DNA of 18,417 bases from Brevundimonas sp. (lineage in GTDB: Bacteria; Pseudomonadota; Alphaproteobacteria; Caulobacterales; Caulobacteraceae), in assembly GCF_031082345.1 (NCBI RefSeq), contig NZ_JAVHLH010000026.1, positions 1 to 18,417 on the forward strand, written 5' to 3'. This document shows, in pieces, positions 1-7,507 of this stretch (position 1 is the first letter of the stretch; each line of letters opens with the position of its first letter). The position numbers were made by a program, and so were the translations under genes. The notes beneath the pieces were generated by a model. It saw only the letters and a program-made list of their open reading frames with translations, was not told where the DNA came from and did no database searches.

Positions 1-1906
1 CCACCGGCGAGCCCGACGAGCCGCCGATGGTGTCGGACGACACGGCCATGTTCATCACCGTGTCCGGGTCGATGCGGTCCTTCGCCGCCAGCAGCTTCGG
101 GGCCACGTCGAACGGCGCCGCCCCGGTGGCGCGATCCCACAGGCCGGCGAAGGTGGTGAAGGCGCCGAACCGCTGCCCCGGCACGTCCGAACCCTCGATC
201 CGGCCGTAGGTCAGCCGCAGCGTGCCCGTGGCGTCCGGATAGACGGCGTCGCCATAGGCCGCGAACCGCGCCGCCGCCAGCCGCTCCGAGGCCCGGCTGG
301 TCGGCGCCTCGACCCGGGCTTCCCAGTCGGCCCGCACCGCGCGCGTCTCGTCCTGGATCGACAGCAGATAGCGGATCAGCGGATCGTCCGAGGCCTCGAT
401 CGCGGCCAGACCGCCCTCCCACAGGGCCCGGCGCACCGCCGGATCGGCCAGGGTCGTGCCCTCGACCAGCCGCGCTGACAGGCCCTCGGGCGACTCCTGG
501 CCCAGCAGGCCGCGCACGCGGGGATCATCGACGGTCAGCCATTCCCGGGTCTTGGACAGCCACCACTCCAGCCGCAGCTGCTCCAGTGACGGATAGACCG
601 GCCGTTCCGCGAACAGGCCCGACTGCACCCCCGACAACCGACTGTCGGCGTATTCCGGCAGGCGTTCCTCCGAAGGTTTCTGCCGCTCCTGCGCACCCCG
701 CACCAGGGTCCGCGCCCAGTTGAACAGCTGCGAGCCGCCCCCGGCGCCGGTGGTGCCCACCCCGGTCCCGCCCTCGAGCAGGGCCATGGCGGGATACAGT
801 TCGCGCATCACCGGCTGCACCGCCGCCAGATCACCCCACGGGTCGCCCATCCGCGCCGCCAGCGCGGCGTCGGCCGCCACGCGCCGACGGAAGTCCGCCT
901 CGTTCTCGGCCCGGCCGGCCATGAAGGCCGGATCGACCAGGGCCGCCATCCGGCCGCGCCCGCGCTTGTAGGTGTTCTCCACGCCCGAGATCGGGTCCAT
1001 GGCGATGAAGGCGTTCTCCTCGCTCTCCTCCGAGAAGCGGATCAGCCGCCCGCGCAGCTCGGAGGCGATCAACTGGTCCAGCGGCAGGACCACGTCCCGC
1101 ACCGTCATCAGCTGGTCCTGGGTCAGCAACCGCTGCGTCGATCCCGGGCTGCCCGAGACGAACACCGGCGTGCCCTCCGCCGGCTTGTCGGCGTTCCATT
1201 TGAAGTGGGTCGGCGTCGCGACCGGCTGGCCGTTCTCATAGAGGCGGATGAAGGCCGCATCGATGGCGAAGCGCGGGAAGCTGAAATTGTCCAGGTCGCC
1301 GCCGAAGGTCGCGGCCCGGTCTTCCGGCGCGAAGGCCAGCCGCACGTCGGTGTAGCGGCGGTACTGGTACAGCTTGAACTGGCCGCCGCGGTACAGGCTG
1401 ACCACCTGGCAGCGGATCGTGGCGTCGCCGGCGCAGACCTCCTGTTCGATCCGGCCCGCTTCCGCGTCGCGCGCCTGGGTGAAGGCCTGGCCGTCCAGCC
1501 CTTCGCCGGCCGCGTGCATCCGCGCCGTCACGTCGGTGATCTCGGTCAGGATCTCGGCCGTGCCGCCCGGGCATTTCAGCTCGTCCTCACGGGTGCGCGG
1601 CGCGAAGCCGGTCTCGGCGTAGTTCACTTCCTGTGTCGACAGGTTGGCCACGCAGCTGGCGACGCAGTGGTTGTTGGTCATCACCAGCCCCTCGGCCGAG
1701 ACGATGCCCGCCGAACAGCCGCCGAACTTGACCGAACTCAGCCGCACCCGGTCCAGCCAGGCCTGGTCGATATTGGTCCCCAGCGTCTGGTTGGCCCGCG
1801 CGATCGGGAAGTTGTCGAAGGTCCACATGCCCTCCTCAGCCTGCGCCGAAGAGGCGGCGGCGAGGGTCAGCAGGGCGGCGGCGAGGGCGGGGGTGAGATG
1901 ACGCAT
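1..1906 (-). CDS. S46 family dipeptidyl-peptidase (DPP7/DPP11-like), 3' end missing
   Basis: Secreted serine exopeptidase that removes dipeptides from peptide N-termini in the periplasm. The gene runs off the left edge: 635 codons are visible without a stop, against roughly 700-720 for the family, so a C-terminal part is missing. Residues 1-22 form a signal peptide ending near AQA-EEGMW. The catalytic His lies in TNNHC (His80), the Asp region is FGGDLDNF (201-208), and the nucleophile motif SSGSPV (Ser631) sits at the very edge of the window. Family members usually have GNSGSP, so the Asn before the Ser is replaced by Ser here. The ATG start has an AAGGAG ribosome site at 1913-1918 on the minus strand, 6 nt away. 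It diverges from argC. The family is secure; DPP7-type versus DPP11-type specificity cannot be read from this. Confidence 0.93.
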   Translation of the reverse strand, partial: MRHLTPALAAALLTLAAASSAQAEEGMWTFDNFPIARANQTLGTNIDQAWLDRVRLSSVKFGGCSAGIVSAEGLVMTNNHCVASCVANLSTQEVNYAETGFAPRTREDELKCPGGTAEILTEITDVTARMHAAGEGLDGQAFTQARDAEAGRIEQEVCAGDATIRCQVVSLYRGGQFKLYQYRRYTDVRLAFAPEDRAATFGGDLDNFSFPRFAIDAAFIRLYENGQPVATPTHFKWNADKPAEGTPVFVSGSPGSTQRLLTQDQLMTVRDVVLPLDQLIASELRGRLIRFSEESEENAFIAMDPISGVENTYKRGRGRMAALVDPAFMAGRAENEADFRRRVAADAALAARMGDPWGDLAAVQPVMRELYPAMALLEGGTGVGTTGAGGGSQLFNWARTLVRGAQERQKPSEERLPEYADSRLSGVQSGLFAERPVYPSLEQLRLEWWLSKTREWLTVDDPRVRGLLGQESPEGLSARLVEGTTLADPAVRRALWEGGLAAIEASDDPLIRYLLSIQDETRAVRADWEARVEAPTSRASERLAAARFAAYGDAVYPDATGTLRLTYGRIEGSDVPGQRFGAFTTFAGLWDRATGAAPFDVAPKLLAAKDRIDPDTVMNMAVSSDTIGGSSGSPV

Positions 1907-1918
1907 CGTTTGCTCCTT

Positions 1919-2010
1919 CCTTCTCCCTTGCGGTGGAGAAGGCGTCGGTGGAACCGACGACTTGGACGGGTGGCAGGACCGGCGAAGCCGGGACTGACGG
2001 ATGAGGGGTC
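1919..2010 (-). repeat. Palindromic intergenic repeat, copy A
   Basis: Read on the minus strand this is GACCCCTCATCCG, a short GC hairpin (CCGGC-loop-GCCGG, 1979-1991), a second hairpin (GTCGG/CCGAC, 1944-1958) and a final hairpin CCTTCTCC/GGAGAAGG (1919-1942). The first and last blocks match copy B at 2078-2130 in the opposite orientation. Copy A is longer because it carries the extra middle hairpin. Its last hairpin lies just upstream of the ribosome site of the S46 gene. Short palindromic repeats of this general type are common between genes in alphaproteobacteria. A 10-bp tandem duplication, TTGCCGACGG, follows at 2011-2030. Confidence 0.75.
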
Positions 2011-2077
2011 TTGCCGACGGTTGCCGACGGTGGGCCGGACCATGAATGACGAAGGGGTCGCCCGGCAAGACCGGTGC

Positions 2078-2130
2078 GACCCCTCATCCGACCCGCTGCG
2101 CGGGCCACCTTCTCCCGCAAGGGGAGAAGG
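2078..2130 (+). repeat. Palindromic intergenic repeat, copy B
   Basis: GACCCCTCATCCG (2078-2090) is followed by the hairpin CCCGC-TGC-GCGGG (2092-2104) and by a perfect 9-bp hairpin CCTTCTCCC-GCAAG-GGGAGAAGG (2108-2130). It is the shorter, inverted partner of copy A. The 12-bp arms GGATGAGGGGTC (1999-2010) and GACCCCTCATCC (2078-2089) are exact reverse complements. The last hairpin ends 3 nt before the AGGAG of argC, so if the promoter lies upstream the hairpin is part of the argC leader. Confidence 0.8.
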
Positions 2131-2144
2131 ATCAGGAGCGTTCG

Positions 2145-3077
2145 ATGACCCACACGATCTTCATCGACGGCGAGGCCGGGACCACGGGGCTGGAGATCCG
2201 CGAGCGGCTGGAGGCGCGCGGGGATCTGGCGCTGATCCTGCTGGGCGACCGGCGGCGCGACGTGGCGGCGCGGCGCGAGGCGCTGAACGAAGCCGACGCG
2301 GTGATCCTTTGCCTGCCGGACGAGGCGGCGAAGGAAGCGGTGTCGATGATCGAGAACCCGGCGGTGCGGGTGATCGACGCCTCGACGGCCTATCGGGTCG
2401 ATCCGGCCTGGACCTATGGCTTCGCCGAGATGGCGCCGGGACAGCGGGAGCAGATCGCGGAGGCGACGCGGGTCTCGAACCCGGGCTGCTATCCGACCGG
2501 CTTCATCGGGCTCGTGCGGCCGCTCGTGTCGGCGGGGATCATTCCGGCGGGCTGGCCGGTGACGGTCAATGCGGTGTCGGGATACTCGGGCGGCGGCAAG
2601 GCGATGATCGCGGAGTTCGAGAGTGGCCAGGCGGAGGCGTATCGCGCCTATGGCCTGTCGCTGAAGCACAAACATGTGCCGGAGATGACGAAGCACACCG
2701 GACTGGAGCGGCCGGTGCTGTTCGCCCCGGCGGTGGGGGCCTACCGGCAGGGGATGCTGGTCGAGGTTCCGCTGCAGCTGGCGGCCCTGCCGTCGTCGCC
2801 GTCGGTGGAGGTGGTGCACGGGGCGTTGGCCGAGGCCTATGCGGACTGTCGCTTCGTCGAGGCAGCCGAGCTGGAGGAGACCGAGGCCATGACCGGGATC
2901 GATCCGGAAGGGCTGAACGGGACCAACAAAATGCGTCTGCATGTGTTCGGCGACCGGGCGGGCGAGCAGGTGCGGCTGGTCGCCTTGCTGGACAATCTCG
3001 GCAAGGGGGCCTCGGGGGCGGCGGTGCAGAATCTGAACCTGATGCTGGGGCTGGATGAGGGGACGGGGCTCACCTGA
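2145..3077 (+). CDS. argC: N-acetyl-gamma-glutamyl-phosphate reductase, short (type 2) form
   Basis: Third step of arginine synthesis: NADPH-dependent reduction of N-acetylglutamyl phosphate to the semialdehyde, in the cytoplasm. The protein has 310 residues, the size of the short ArgC class rather than the ~340-residue class. Visible landmarks are the N-terminal nucleotide-binding start FIDGEAGTTGLEIRERL (6-22), the catalytic Cys115 in SNPGCYPTGF, and the conserved HKHVPEM segment. I chose ATG 2145 because AGGAG at 2134-2138 lies 6 nt upstream and the protein begins as family members do. An in-frame ATG at 2046 would translate the repeat element and is unlikely. No other arg gene is adjacent. 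The leader contains repeat copy B. Confidence 0.95.
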   Translation: MTHTIFIDGEAGTTGLEIRERLEARGDLALILLGDRRRDVAARREALNEADAVILCLPDEAAKEAVSMIENPAVRVIDASTAYRVDPAWTYGFAEMAPGQREQIAEATRVSNPGCYPTGFIGLVRPLVSAGIIPAGWPVTVNAVSGYSGGGKAMIAEFESGQAEAYRAYGLSLKHKHVPEMTKHTGLERPVLFAPAVGAYRQGMLVEVPLQLAALPSSPSVEVVHGALAEAYADCRFVEAAELEETEAMTGIDPEGLNGTNKMRLHVFGDRAGEQVRLVALLDNLGKGASGAAVQNLNLMLGLDEGTGLT

Positions 3078-3087
3078 TCCGCTGCGC

Positions 3088-3117
3088 TTGAAAACCGCCG
3101 GCCCATTTCCGACGTAT
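3088..3117 (+). promoter_or_regulatory. Candidate promoter for msrB
   Basis: TTGAAA (3088-3093), an 18-bp spacer and ACGTAT (3112-3117) resemble a housekeeping sigma-factor promoter in the 48-bp gap after argC. Transcription would begin at about 3124-3126, at or next to the msrB ATG. No Shine-Dalgarno sequence is visible before that ATG. The -10 match is weak, so this is tentative. Confidence 0.3.
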
Positions 3118-3125
3118 CAACCGTC

Positions 3126-3623
3126 ATGACCCACGCCCTGTCCCGCCGCCATCTGATGCTGACCGCCGGCGCGGTCGGATTGAGCGCCTGTTCGCCGGGG
3201 CCGGCGGACGCCTCGGAGCGGCAGTATGCGAACTCGCCGTTCCGGCGGATCACCGACGCCCAGTGGCGGGCGCGACTGCCGCGGGCCAGCTATGACGTGC
3301 TGAGGCGCGAGGCGACCGAGCGACCCTACACCAGCCCGCTGAACGACGAACACCGGGCCGGGACCTTCGTGTGCCGGGGCTGCGAGCTGCCGCTGTTCCG
3401 GTCGCAGTGGAAGTACGACAGCGGCACGGGGTGGCCGAGCTTCTACGACGTCATCGCCGCCAATATCGGGACCAAGACCGACTTCGCCATCGGCATTCCG
3501 CGTACGGAGTATCACTGCGCCCGCTGCCTGGGGCACCAGGGTCATATCTTCGACGACGGGCCGCGGCCGACGGGGAAACGCTACTGCAACAACGGCGTGG
3601 CGCTGAGCTTCAGGCCCGCCTGA
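3126..3623 (+). CDS. msrB: Peptide-methionine (R)-S-oxide reductase, exported
   Basis: Repairs the R isomer of methionine sulfoxide in proteins. This 165-residue protein has the whole MsrB domain (about 38-163): zinc-site pairs CRGC (83, 86) and CARC (131, 134), the substrate motif GWPSF (102-106) and catalytic Cys154 in RYCNN. The N-terminus, SRRHLMLTAGAVGLSAC, combines a twin-arginine motif with a lipobox (LSAC, Cys22), which suggests Tat export and lipid anchoring in the periplasm or cell envelope; many MsrB proteins are cytosolic. The start is the only one that gives this signal. It follows argC by 48 nt with no good ribosome site, and its 3' end overlaps the convergent membrane-protein gene by 14 nt. 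Family certain, location inferred. Confidence 0.93.
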   Translation: MTHALSRRHLMLTAGAVGLSACSPGPADASERQYANSPFRRITDAQWRARLPRASYDVLRREATERPYTSPLNDEHRAGTFVCRGCELPLFRSQWKYDSGTGWPSFYDVIAANIGTKTDFAIGIPRTEYHCARCLGHQGHIFDDGPRPTGKRYCNNGVALSFRPA

Positions 3624-3990
3624 CCGCCTTGATCGCCGACTCGACGGTGACGCCGGTCCAGACGGCGGCGATGATCACCAGCAGGCCGTAGTCGTGGCCG
3701 GGCCAGAAGATCGGCACGGCGGCGGCGAAGATGACGGCGAGCGGGAACAGGCCGGCCCAGATCGCCGTGCCCGGGCTGTCGCGATGGATCATCGGCGGCC
3801 GGGCGGCCTGTTTCATGCGCCGCTGCAGCATCGGGTTCAACAGCACGAAGCCGGCCGAGCAGGCGACGGCCAGCACGGCGTTGCGCAGCAGCTGGGGCGT
3901 GGCGCCGTAGAAGCTGCTGGTCACCACGACGAGCACCAGCGCAAGGCCGGTGGACAGGGCCAGCAGCAGGTTCGGTTCGAGACGGTTCAA
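3610..3990 (-). CDS. Small four-helix membrane protein, function unknown
   Basis: About 126 residues with four hydrophobic helices (near 8-27, 36-55, 77-96 and 101-119) and a basic loop LQRRMKQAARPP between helices 2 and 3. I do not recognise the family. The reading frame is open across the end of phaC, so the start must be placed. A TTG at 3990 overlaps the phaC stop as TTGA and has an AAGGTGAAG stretch just before it, giving LNRLEPNLLL as the beginning. No ATG occurs in this frame before codon 54. The overlap suggests translational coupling to phaC. The stop lies inside the end of msrB on the other strand. A real gene is likely; the exact start is less sure. Confidence 0.65.
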   Translation of the reverse strand: MNRLEPNLLLALSTGLALVLVVVTSSFYGATPQLLRNAVLAVACSAGFVLLNPMLQRRMKQAARPPMIHRDSPGTAIWAGLFPLAVIFAAAVPIFWPGHDYGLLVIIAAVWTGVTVESAIKAVRRA

Positions 3991-5954
3991 GACTTCACCT
4001 TCACATAGGATCCGGGCGCGGGTTCGATCGGCTTGAGCGGGCCCTTTTTGGGGTCGCGGGCGAGGACCCAGTCGCCGGAGCGGGCGTGCAGCCAGTCGGC
4101 CCAGTGGCTCCACCAGCTGCCGGGATGCTCCTCGGCCTGCGCCTGCCACTCGGCCAGGGAGGCGGGCAGGGCGGGGTTGGTCCAGTGCTGGTATTTCTTC
4201 GCCGCGGGCGGATTGACCACGCCGGCGATATGGCCCGAGCCGGCCAGGGTCAGGGTGACGTCGGCGCCGGAGAAGGCCCGGGCCGAGCGATAGACCGAGT
4301 TCATCGGGGCGATGTGATCCTCGCGGCTGGCCTGGAAATAGAGCGGGATCTTCACCGTCGACAGGTCGACGCGGACGCCGCCGATCTCGAACTGGCCCTG
4401 CGACAGGGCGTTCCGGCCGTACATCGAGCGCAGATAGTCCATGTGCAGCTTTTTCGGCATACGGGTCTGGTCGGCGTTCCAGAACAGCAGGTCGAAGGCG
4501 GGCGGATCCTTGCCCATAAGATAGTTGCTGACGAAGAAGGACCAGATCAGATCGTTGGCGCGGAGCGCATTGAAGGTCTCGGCCATGGCCGCGCCGGGCA
4601 GGACGCCGCCGGCCGCGTCCATCTGCTGCTCGATCTCGTTGAGCCAGTGGTCGTCGGTGAACAGCAACAGGTCGCCGGCCTCGGCGAAGTCGTGCTGGGC
4701 GGCGAAGAAGGTGTTGGCGGTGACGCGGTCGTCCTTTTTCGCGGCCATATGGGCCAGGGCCGCGCCCATCAAGGTGCCGCCGATGCAGTAGCCGACGGTG
4801 TTGATGTGCTCGGCCTTCGACTGTTCGAGGGCCTTTTCGACGGCGCGGTAGACGCCCTTCTCGAGGTAGTCGTCGAAGCCGTAGCCGGCCTTGTCGACAT
4901 CCGGATTGACCCAGGAGCAGACGAAGACGGTGAAGCCCTGGGCCGAGAGCCAGCGGATCATCGAGTTCTCGGGCTGCAGGTCCAGAATGTAGAATTTGTT
5001 GATCCACGGCGGGAAGATCAGCAGCGGGATCTCACGCTGTCTGTCGGTGGCGGCGTCGTACTGGATCAGTTCGAACAGCTCGTCGCGCCAGACCACCTGG
5101 CCGGGGGCGGTGGCGACGTTCTCGCCGACCTTGAAGCGGCCGTAGTCGGCCTGGCTGATCTTCAGCTTGCCGGCGCCGCGCTCCAGATCGGCGGCGAAAT
5201 TCTGCATCCCCTTCACCAGTGATTCGCCGTTCGACTCCGCCAGGGCCTTCAGGGCGGCGGGGTTGGAGGCGAGGAAGTTGGAGGGCGAGAAGGCGTCGGT
5301 CAGCAGCCTGGTGAAGAATTCGGCGCGGCGTTTGGTGCGCGGGTCGATGTCCTCGACGCTGGAGACGAGGCCGTTCATCCAGTCGGCGGTGGCCAGATAG
5401 GACTGGCGCATGACGTCGAACATCGGGTTTTCGGACCAGGCCGGGTCCTTGAAGCGCTTGTCCTTTGACGGCGCGGTGGCGACCTCCTCGCCGGCGGCGC
5501 GGCGGGTGGTGGAGGCCCACAGGTCCATGTAGCGGTTGAACAGGTCGGCCTGGGCGGCGAACAGCTTGTCCGGACGCGCGGCGAGGCTGGTCATGACCGA
5601 GTTCATGGCCGGACCGACGTTGAACGGATCGGGCGACAGGGCGGCGGGGCGGTCGGCCTGAGACAGGGCGGCCTCGGCGATGGCGGCCTGGGCCGTCATG
5701 GCGGCGCGGGCCAGGTTCAGCGACAGGGTTTCGAGCATCTGGCGCTGGTCGGCGGCCGGGGAGGCGGACGCGGCGGGGCCGGGCTCCGGTTTCGGGGCCG
5801 GCTCCGGGGCGGGCGCGGGCTGGTCAGAGGCGACTTTGGCCCTGGCGGCGCGGGGGCGCGGAGGCTTGGCCGAGGTCGGGCGACCGGACTTGCGCGGCGC
5901 GCGCGCGGCGGCGGTCGCGGGAGCCGGGGGCGGGGTGGTCGGACGCTTGGCCAT
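3987..5954 (-). CDS. phaC: Class I poly(3-hydroxyalkanoate) synthase
   Basis: Polymerises 3-hydroxyacyl-CoA into storage polyester at the granule surface. 655 residues. The alpha/beta-hydrolase core has the lipase-like box GYCIGG with nucleophile Cys390, Asp546 in REDHIAP and His575 in GSGHIAG; their spacing fits the class I enzymes. SWVNPD and the Trp-rich C-terminus are also typical. Residues 1 to about 67 are a Pro/Ala/Lys/Arg-rich, probably disordered stretch before the usual N-terminal domain, making the protein longer than the classic ~590-residue enzymes. The ATG at 5954 has GGAG at 5964-5967 (minus strand, 9 nt); the frame stays open upstream to 6167, but that would overlap the divergent lipoprotein gene. 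No phaA, phaB, phasin or depolymerase is adjacent. Confidence 0.95.
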   Translation of the reverse strand: MAKRPTTPPPAPATAAARAPRKSGRPTSAKPPRPRAARAKVASDQPAPAPEPAPKPEPGPAASASPAADQRQMLETLSLNLARAAMTAQAAIAEAALSQADRPAALSPDPFNVGPAMNSVMTSLAARPDKLFAAQADLFNRYMDLWASTTRRAAGEEVATAPSKDKRFKDPAWSENPMFDVMRQSYLATADWMNGLVSSVEDIDPRTKRRAEFFTRLLTDAFSPSNFLASNPAALKALAESNGESLVKGMQNFAADLERGAGKLKISQADYGRFKVGENVATAPGQVVWRDELFELIQYDAATDRQREIPLLIFPPWINKFYILDLQPENSMIRWLSAQGFTVFVCSWVNPDVDKAGYGFDDYLEKGVYRAVEKALEQSKAEHINTVGYCIGGTLMGAALAHMAAKKDDRVTANTFFAAQHDFAEAGDLLLFTDDHWLNEIEQQMDAAGGVLPGAAMAETFNALRANDLIWSFFVSNYLMGKDPPAFDLLFWNADQTRMPKKLHMDYLRSMYGRNALSQGQFEIGGVRVDLSTVKIPLYFQASREDHIAPMNSVYRSARAFSGADVTLTLAGSGHIAGVVNPPAAKKYQHWTNPALPASLAEWQAQAEEHPGSWWSHWADWLHARSGDWVLARDPKKGPLKPIEPAPGSYVKVKS

Positions 5955-6031
5955 GCAGGAAGGCTCCGGGAGGACGTCAGGATCGGACGTAGGGGTCGTC
6001 GCCGCCCTTCCGCCGGTCGCCATCATGGCAT

Positions 6032-6490
6032 ATGACCGCCCCTGACATGAACGCGCCGATCGGGAAATTCGCAGCGGCCGCGGCCGTCGCCGCCGCCGCG
6101 GCCGGCCTGGGCGCCTGCGTGGGGGCGTTCGATCCGCAGACGGACCCGACCTCGCCGGCGGCGGCACAGGTCCAGACGCTGGTCGAGGCCAACCGCGAGT
6201 ATCCCCGCTGGGCCGACTTCCCCAGGGCGCTGCAGGCCGAGCCGGACCCCGCGATGATCGCGGCGCGCGTGAACACGCTGAACCAGTCGGGCGGAGCGCT
6301 GGCGAGCGAGGTCGCGCGCATCGACTGGACGCTGACCGAAGATCCGGCCGCCTTCGCCGCGGCGGTCCAGGCGCGAATCGACGCCGTGAAGGTCGACCCG
6401 GTGACCGCGCAGACCGCCGCCGAGATCGAGGAATTCGCCCGGCGCGCCCGGGAACGCGGCCGCGCCCCGCCGCCGGTCCCGCGCCGCTAG
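6032..6490 (+). CDS. Small hypothetical lipoprotein
   Basis: 152 residues. An Ala-rich signal sequence ends in a lipobox, LGAC (Cys29), so it is probably a lipid-anchored envelope protein. The mature part is mostly helical and charged (for example IEEFARRARERGR near the end) with a Pro/Arg tail. I do not recognise a named domain. The start could be ATG 6032 or ATG 6047; both keep the signal peptide, and neither has a strong ribosome site. It diverges from phaC across 77 bp and ends 60 bp before glpX in the same direction, so the two could be co-transcribed. High third-position GC and the clear lipobox support a real gene. Confidence 0.75.
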   Translation: MTAPDMNAPIGKFAAAAAVAAAAAGLGACVGAFDPQTDPTSPAAAQVQTLVEANREYPRWADFPRALQAEPDPAMIAARVNTLNQSGGALASEVARIDWTLTEDPAAFAAAVQARIDAVKVDPVTAQTAAEIEEFARRARERGRAPPPVPRR

Positions 6491-6550
6491 CCCCATCTGG
6501 AATCGCCGGGACGACAGAATCCCGGGATCATCGTCCTCAGGAGAACGCCC

Positions 6551-7507
6551 ATGGCCGGAACGGCCCCCTACGCATCCACGCTGGCCGCCGACGCCGCCCG
6601 GGTCACCGAACTGGCGGCCATCGCCAGCTACGCCCAGATCGGCCGCGGCGACGAGAAACAGGCCGACCAGCTGGCCGTCGACGCCATGCGCACGGCGCTG
6701 AACAAGCTCGACATCGACGGCAAGATCGTCATCGGCGAGGGCGAGCGCGACGAGGCGCCGATGCTGTACATCGGCGAGAGGGTCGGCACCGGGAAGGGCC
6801 CGGCCATCGACATCGCCCTCGATCCGCTGGAGGGCACGACCCTGACGGCCAAGGCCATGGCAAACGCCCTGTGCGTACTGTCGATGTCGCCCGGCGGCGG
6901 CATGCTGCACGCGCCCGACACCTATATGGACAAGATCGCCATCGGGCCGGGCTACAAGCCGGGCACGGTCGATCTGGACATGAAGCCGCAGGACAACGTC
7001 CGCTCGCTGGCCTCGGCCAAGGGCGTCGACCCGCGCGACATCACCGTCTGCGTCATGGACCGGCCGCGCCACGCCGAGCTGATCGCCGCCCTGCGCGAGG
7101 TCGGTGCGCGCGTGCTGCTGATCACCGACGGCGACGTGGCGGGGGTGATCCACACCGCCGAGCCGGAGACGGGCATCGACCTGTACCTCGGCTCGGGCGG
7201 GGCGCCGGAAGGCGTGCTGGCGGCCAGCGCGCTGAAATGCGTCGGCGGTCATTTCCAGGGCCGGCTGATCTTCCGCAACGACGACGAGCGGGCCCGGGCC
7301 GAGCGCACCGGCGTGAAGGATTTCGACCGCAAATACGACCTGCACGAGCTGGTCTCGAAGGACGCCATCTTCGCCGCCACCGGCGTGACCAAGGGCGCCA
7401 TGCTGGACGGGGTGACGGTGCGCGACGGCTTTGTCACCACCCATACGCTGGTGATGGATTCCTCGACCCGGACCATCCAGCGCATCCGCACACGGCGGCC
7501 TGTCTGA
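6551..7507 (+). CDS. glpX: Fructose-1,6-bisphosphatase class II
   Basis: Gluconeogenic enzyme converting fructose 1,6-bisphosphate to fructose 6-phosphate in the cytoplasm; some family members also take sedoheptulose 1,7-bisphosphate. 318 residues, normal length. Metal and phosphate motifs are present: GRGDEKQAD (31-39, Asp34), GEGERDEAP (62-70), DPLEGTT (91-97) and the later GGAPEGVLAA segment. AGGAG at 6539-6543 lies 7 nt before the ATG. Its TGA stop overlaps the recJ ATG as TGATG, so the two are almost certainly one transcript with coupled translation. A glpX-recJ order is, as I recall, also found in Caulobacter, where hom precedes glpX; here a lipoprotein gene does. Confidence 0.96.
   Translation: MAGTAPYASTLAADAARVTELAAIASYAQIGRGDEKQADQLAVDAMRTALNKLDIDGKIVIGEGERDEAPMLYIGERVGTGKGPAIDIALDPLEGTTLTAKAMANALCVLSMSPGGGMLHAPDTYMDKIAIGPGYKPGTVDLDMKPQDNVRSLASAKGVDPRDITVCVMDRPRHAELIAALREVGARVLLITDGDVAGVIHTAEPETGIDLYLGSGGAPEGVLAASALKCVGGHFQGRLIFRNDDERARAERTGVKDFDRKYDLHELVSKDAIFAATGVTKGAMLDGVTVRDGFVTTHTLVMDSSTRTIQRIRTRRPV

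Noticed and set aside
1919..2130. Short repeats as a degenerate CRISPR array
   Set aside because: Only two copies, in opposite orientation, with internal palindromes and no regular spacers or cas genes.
1205..3058. 617-codon plus-strand open frame
   Set aside because: Antisense to the S46 gene and out of frame over argC; Arg/Gly/Ala-rich composition typical of shadow frames in GC-rich DNA.
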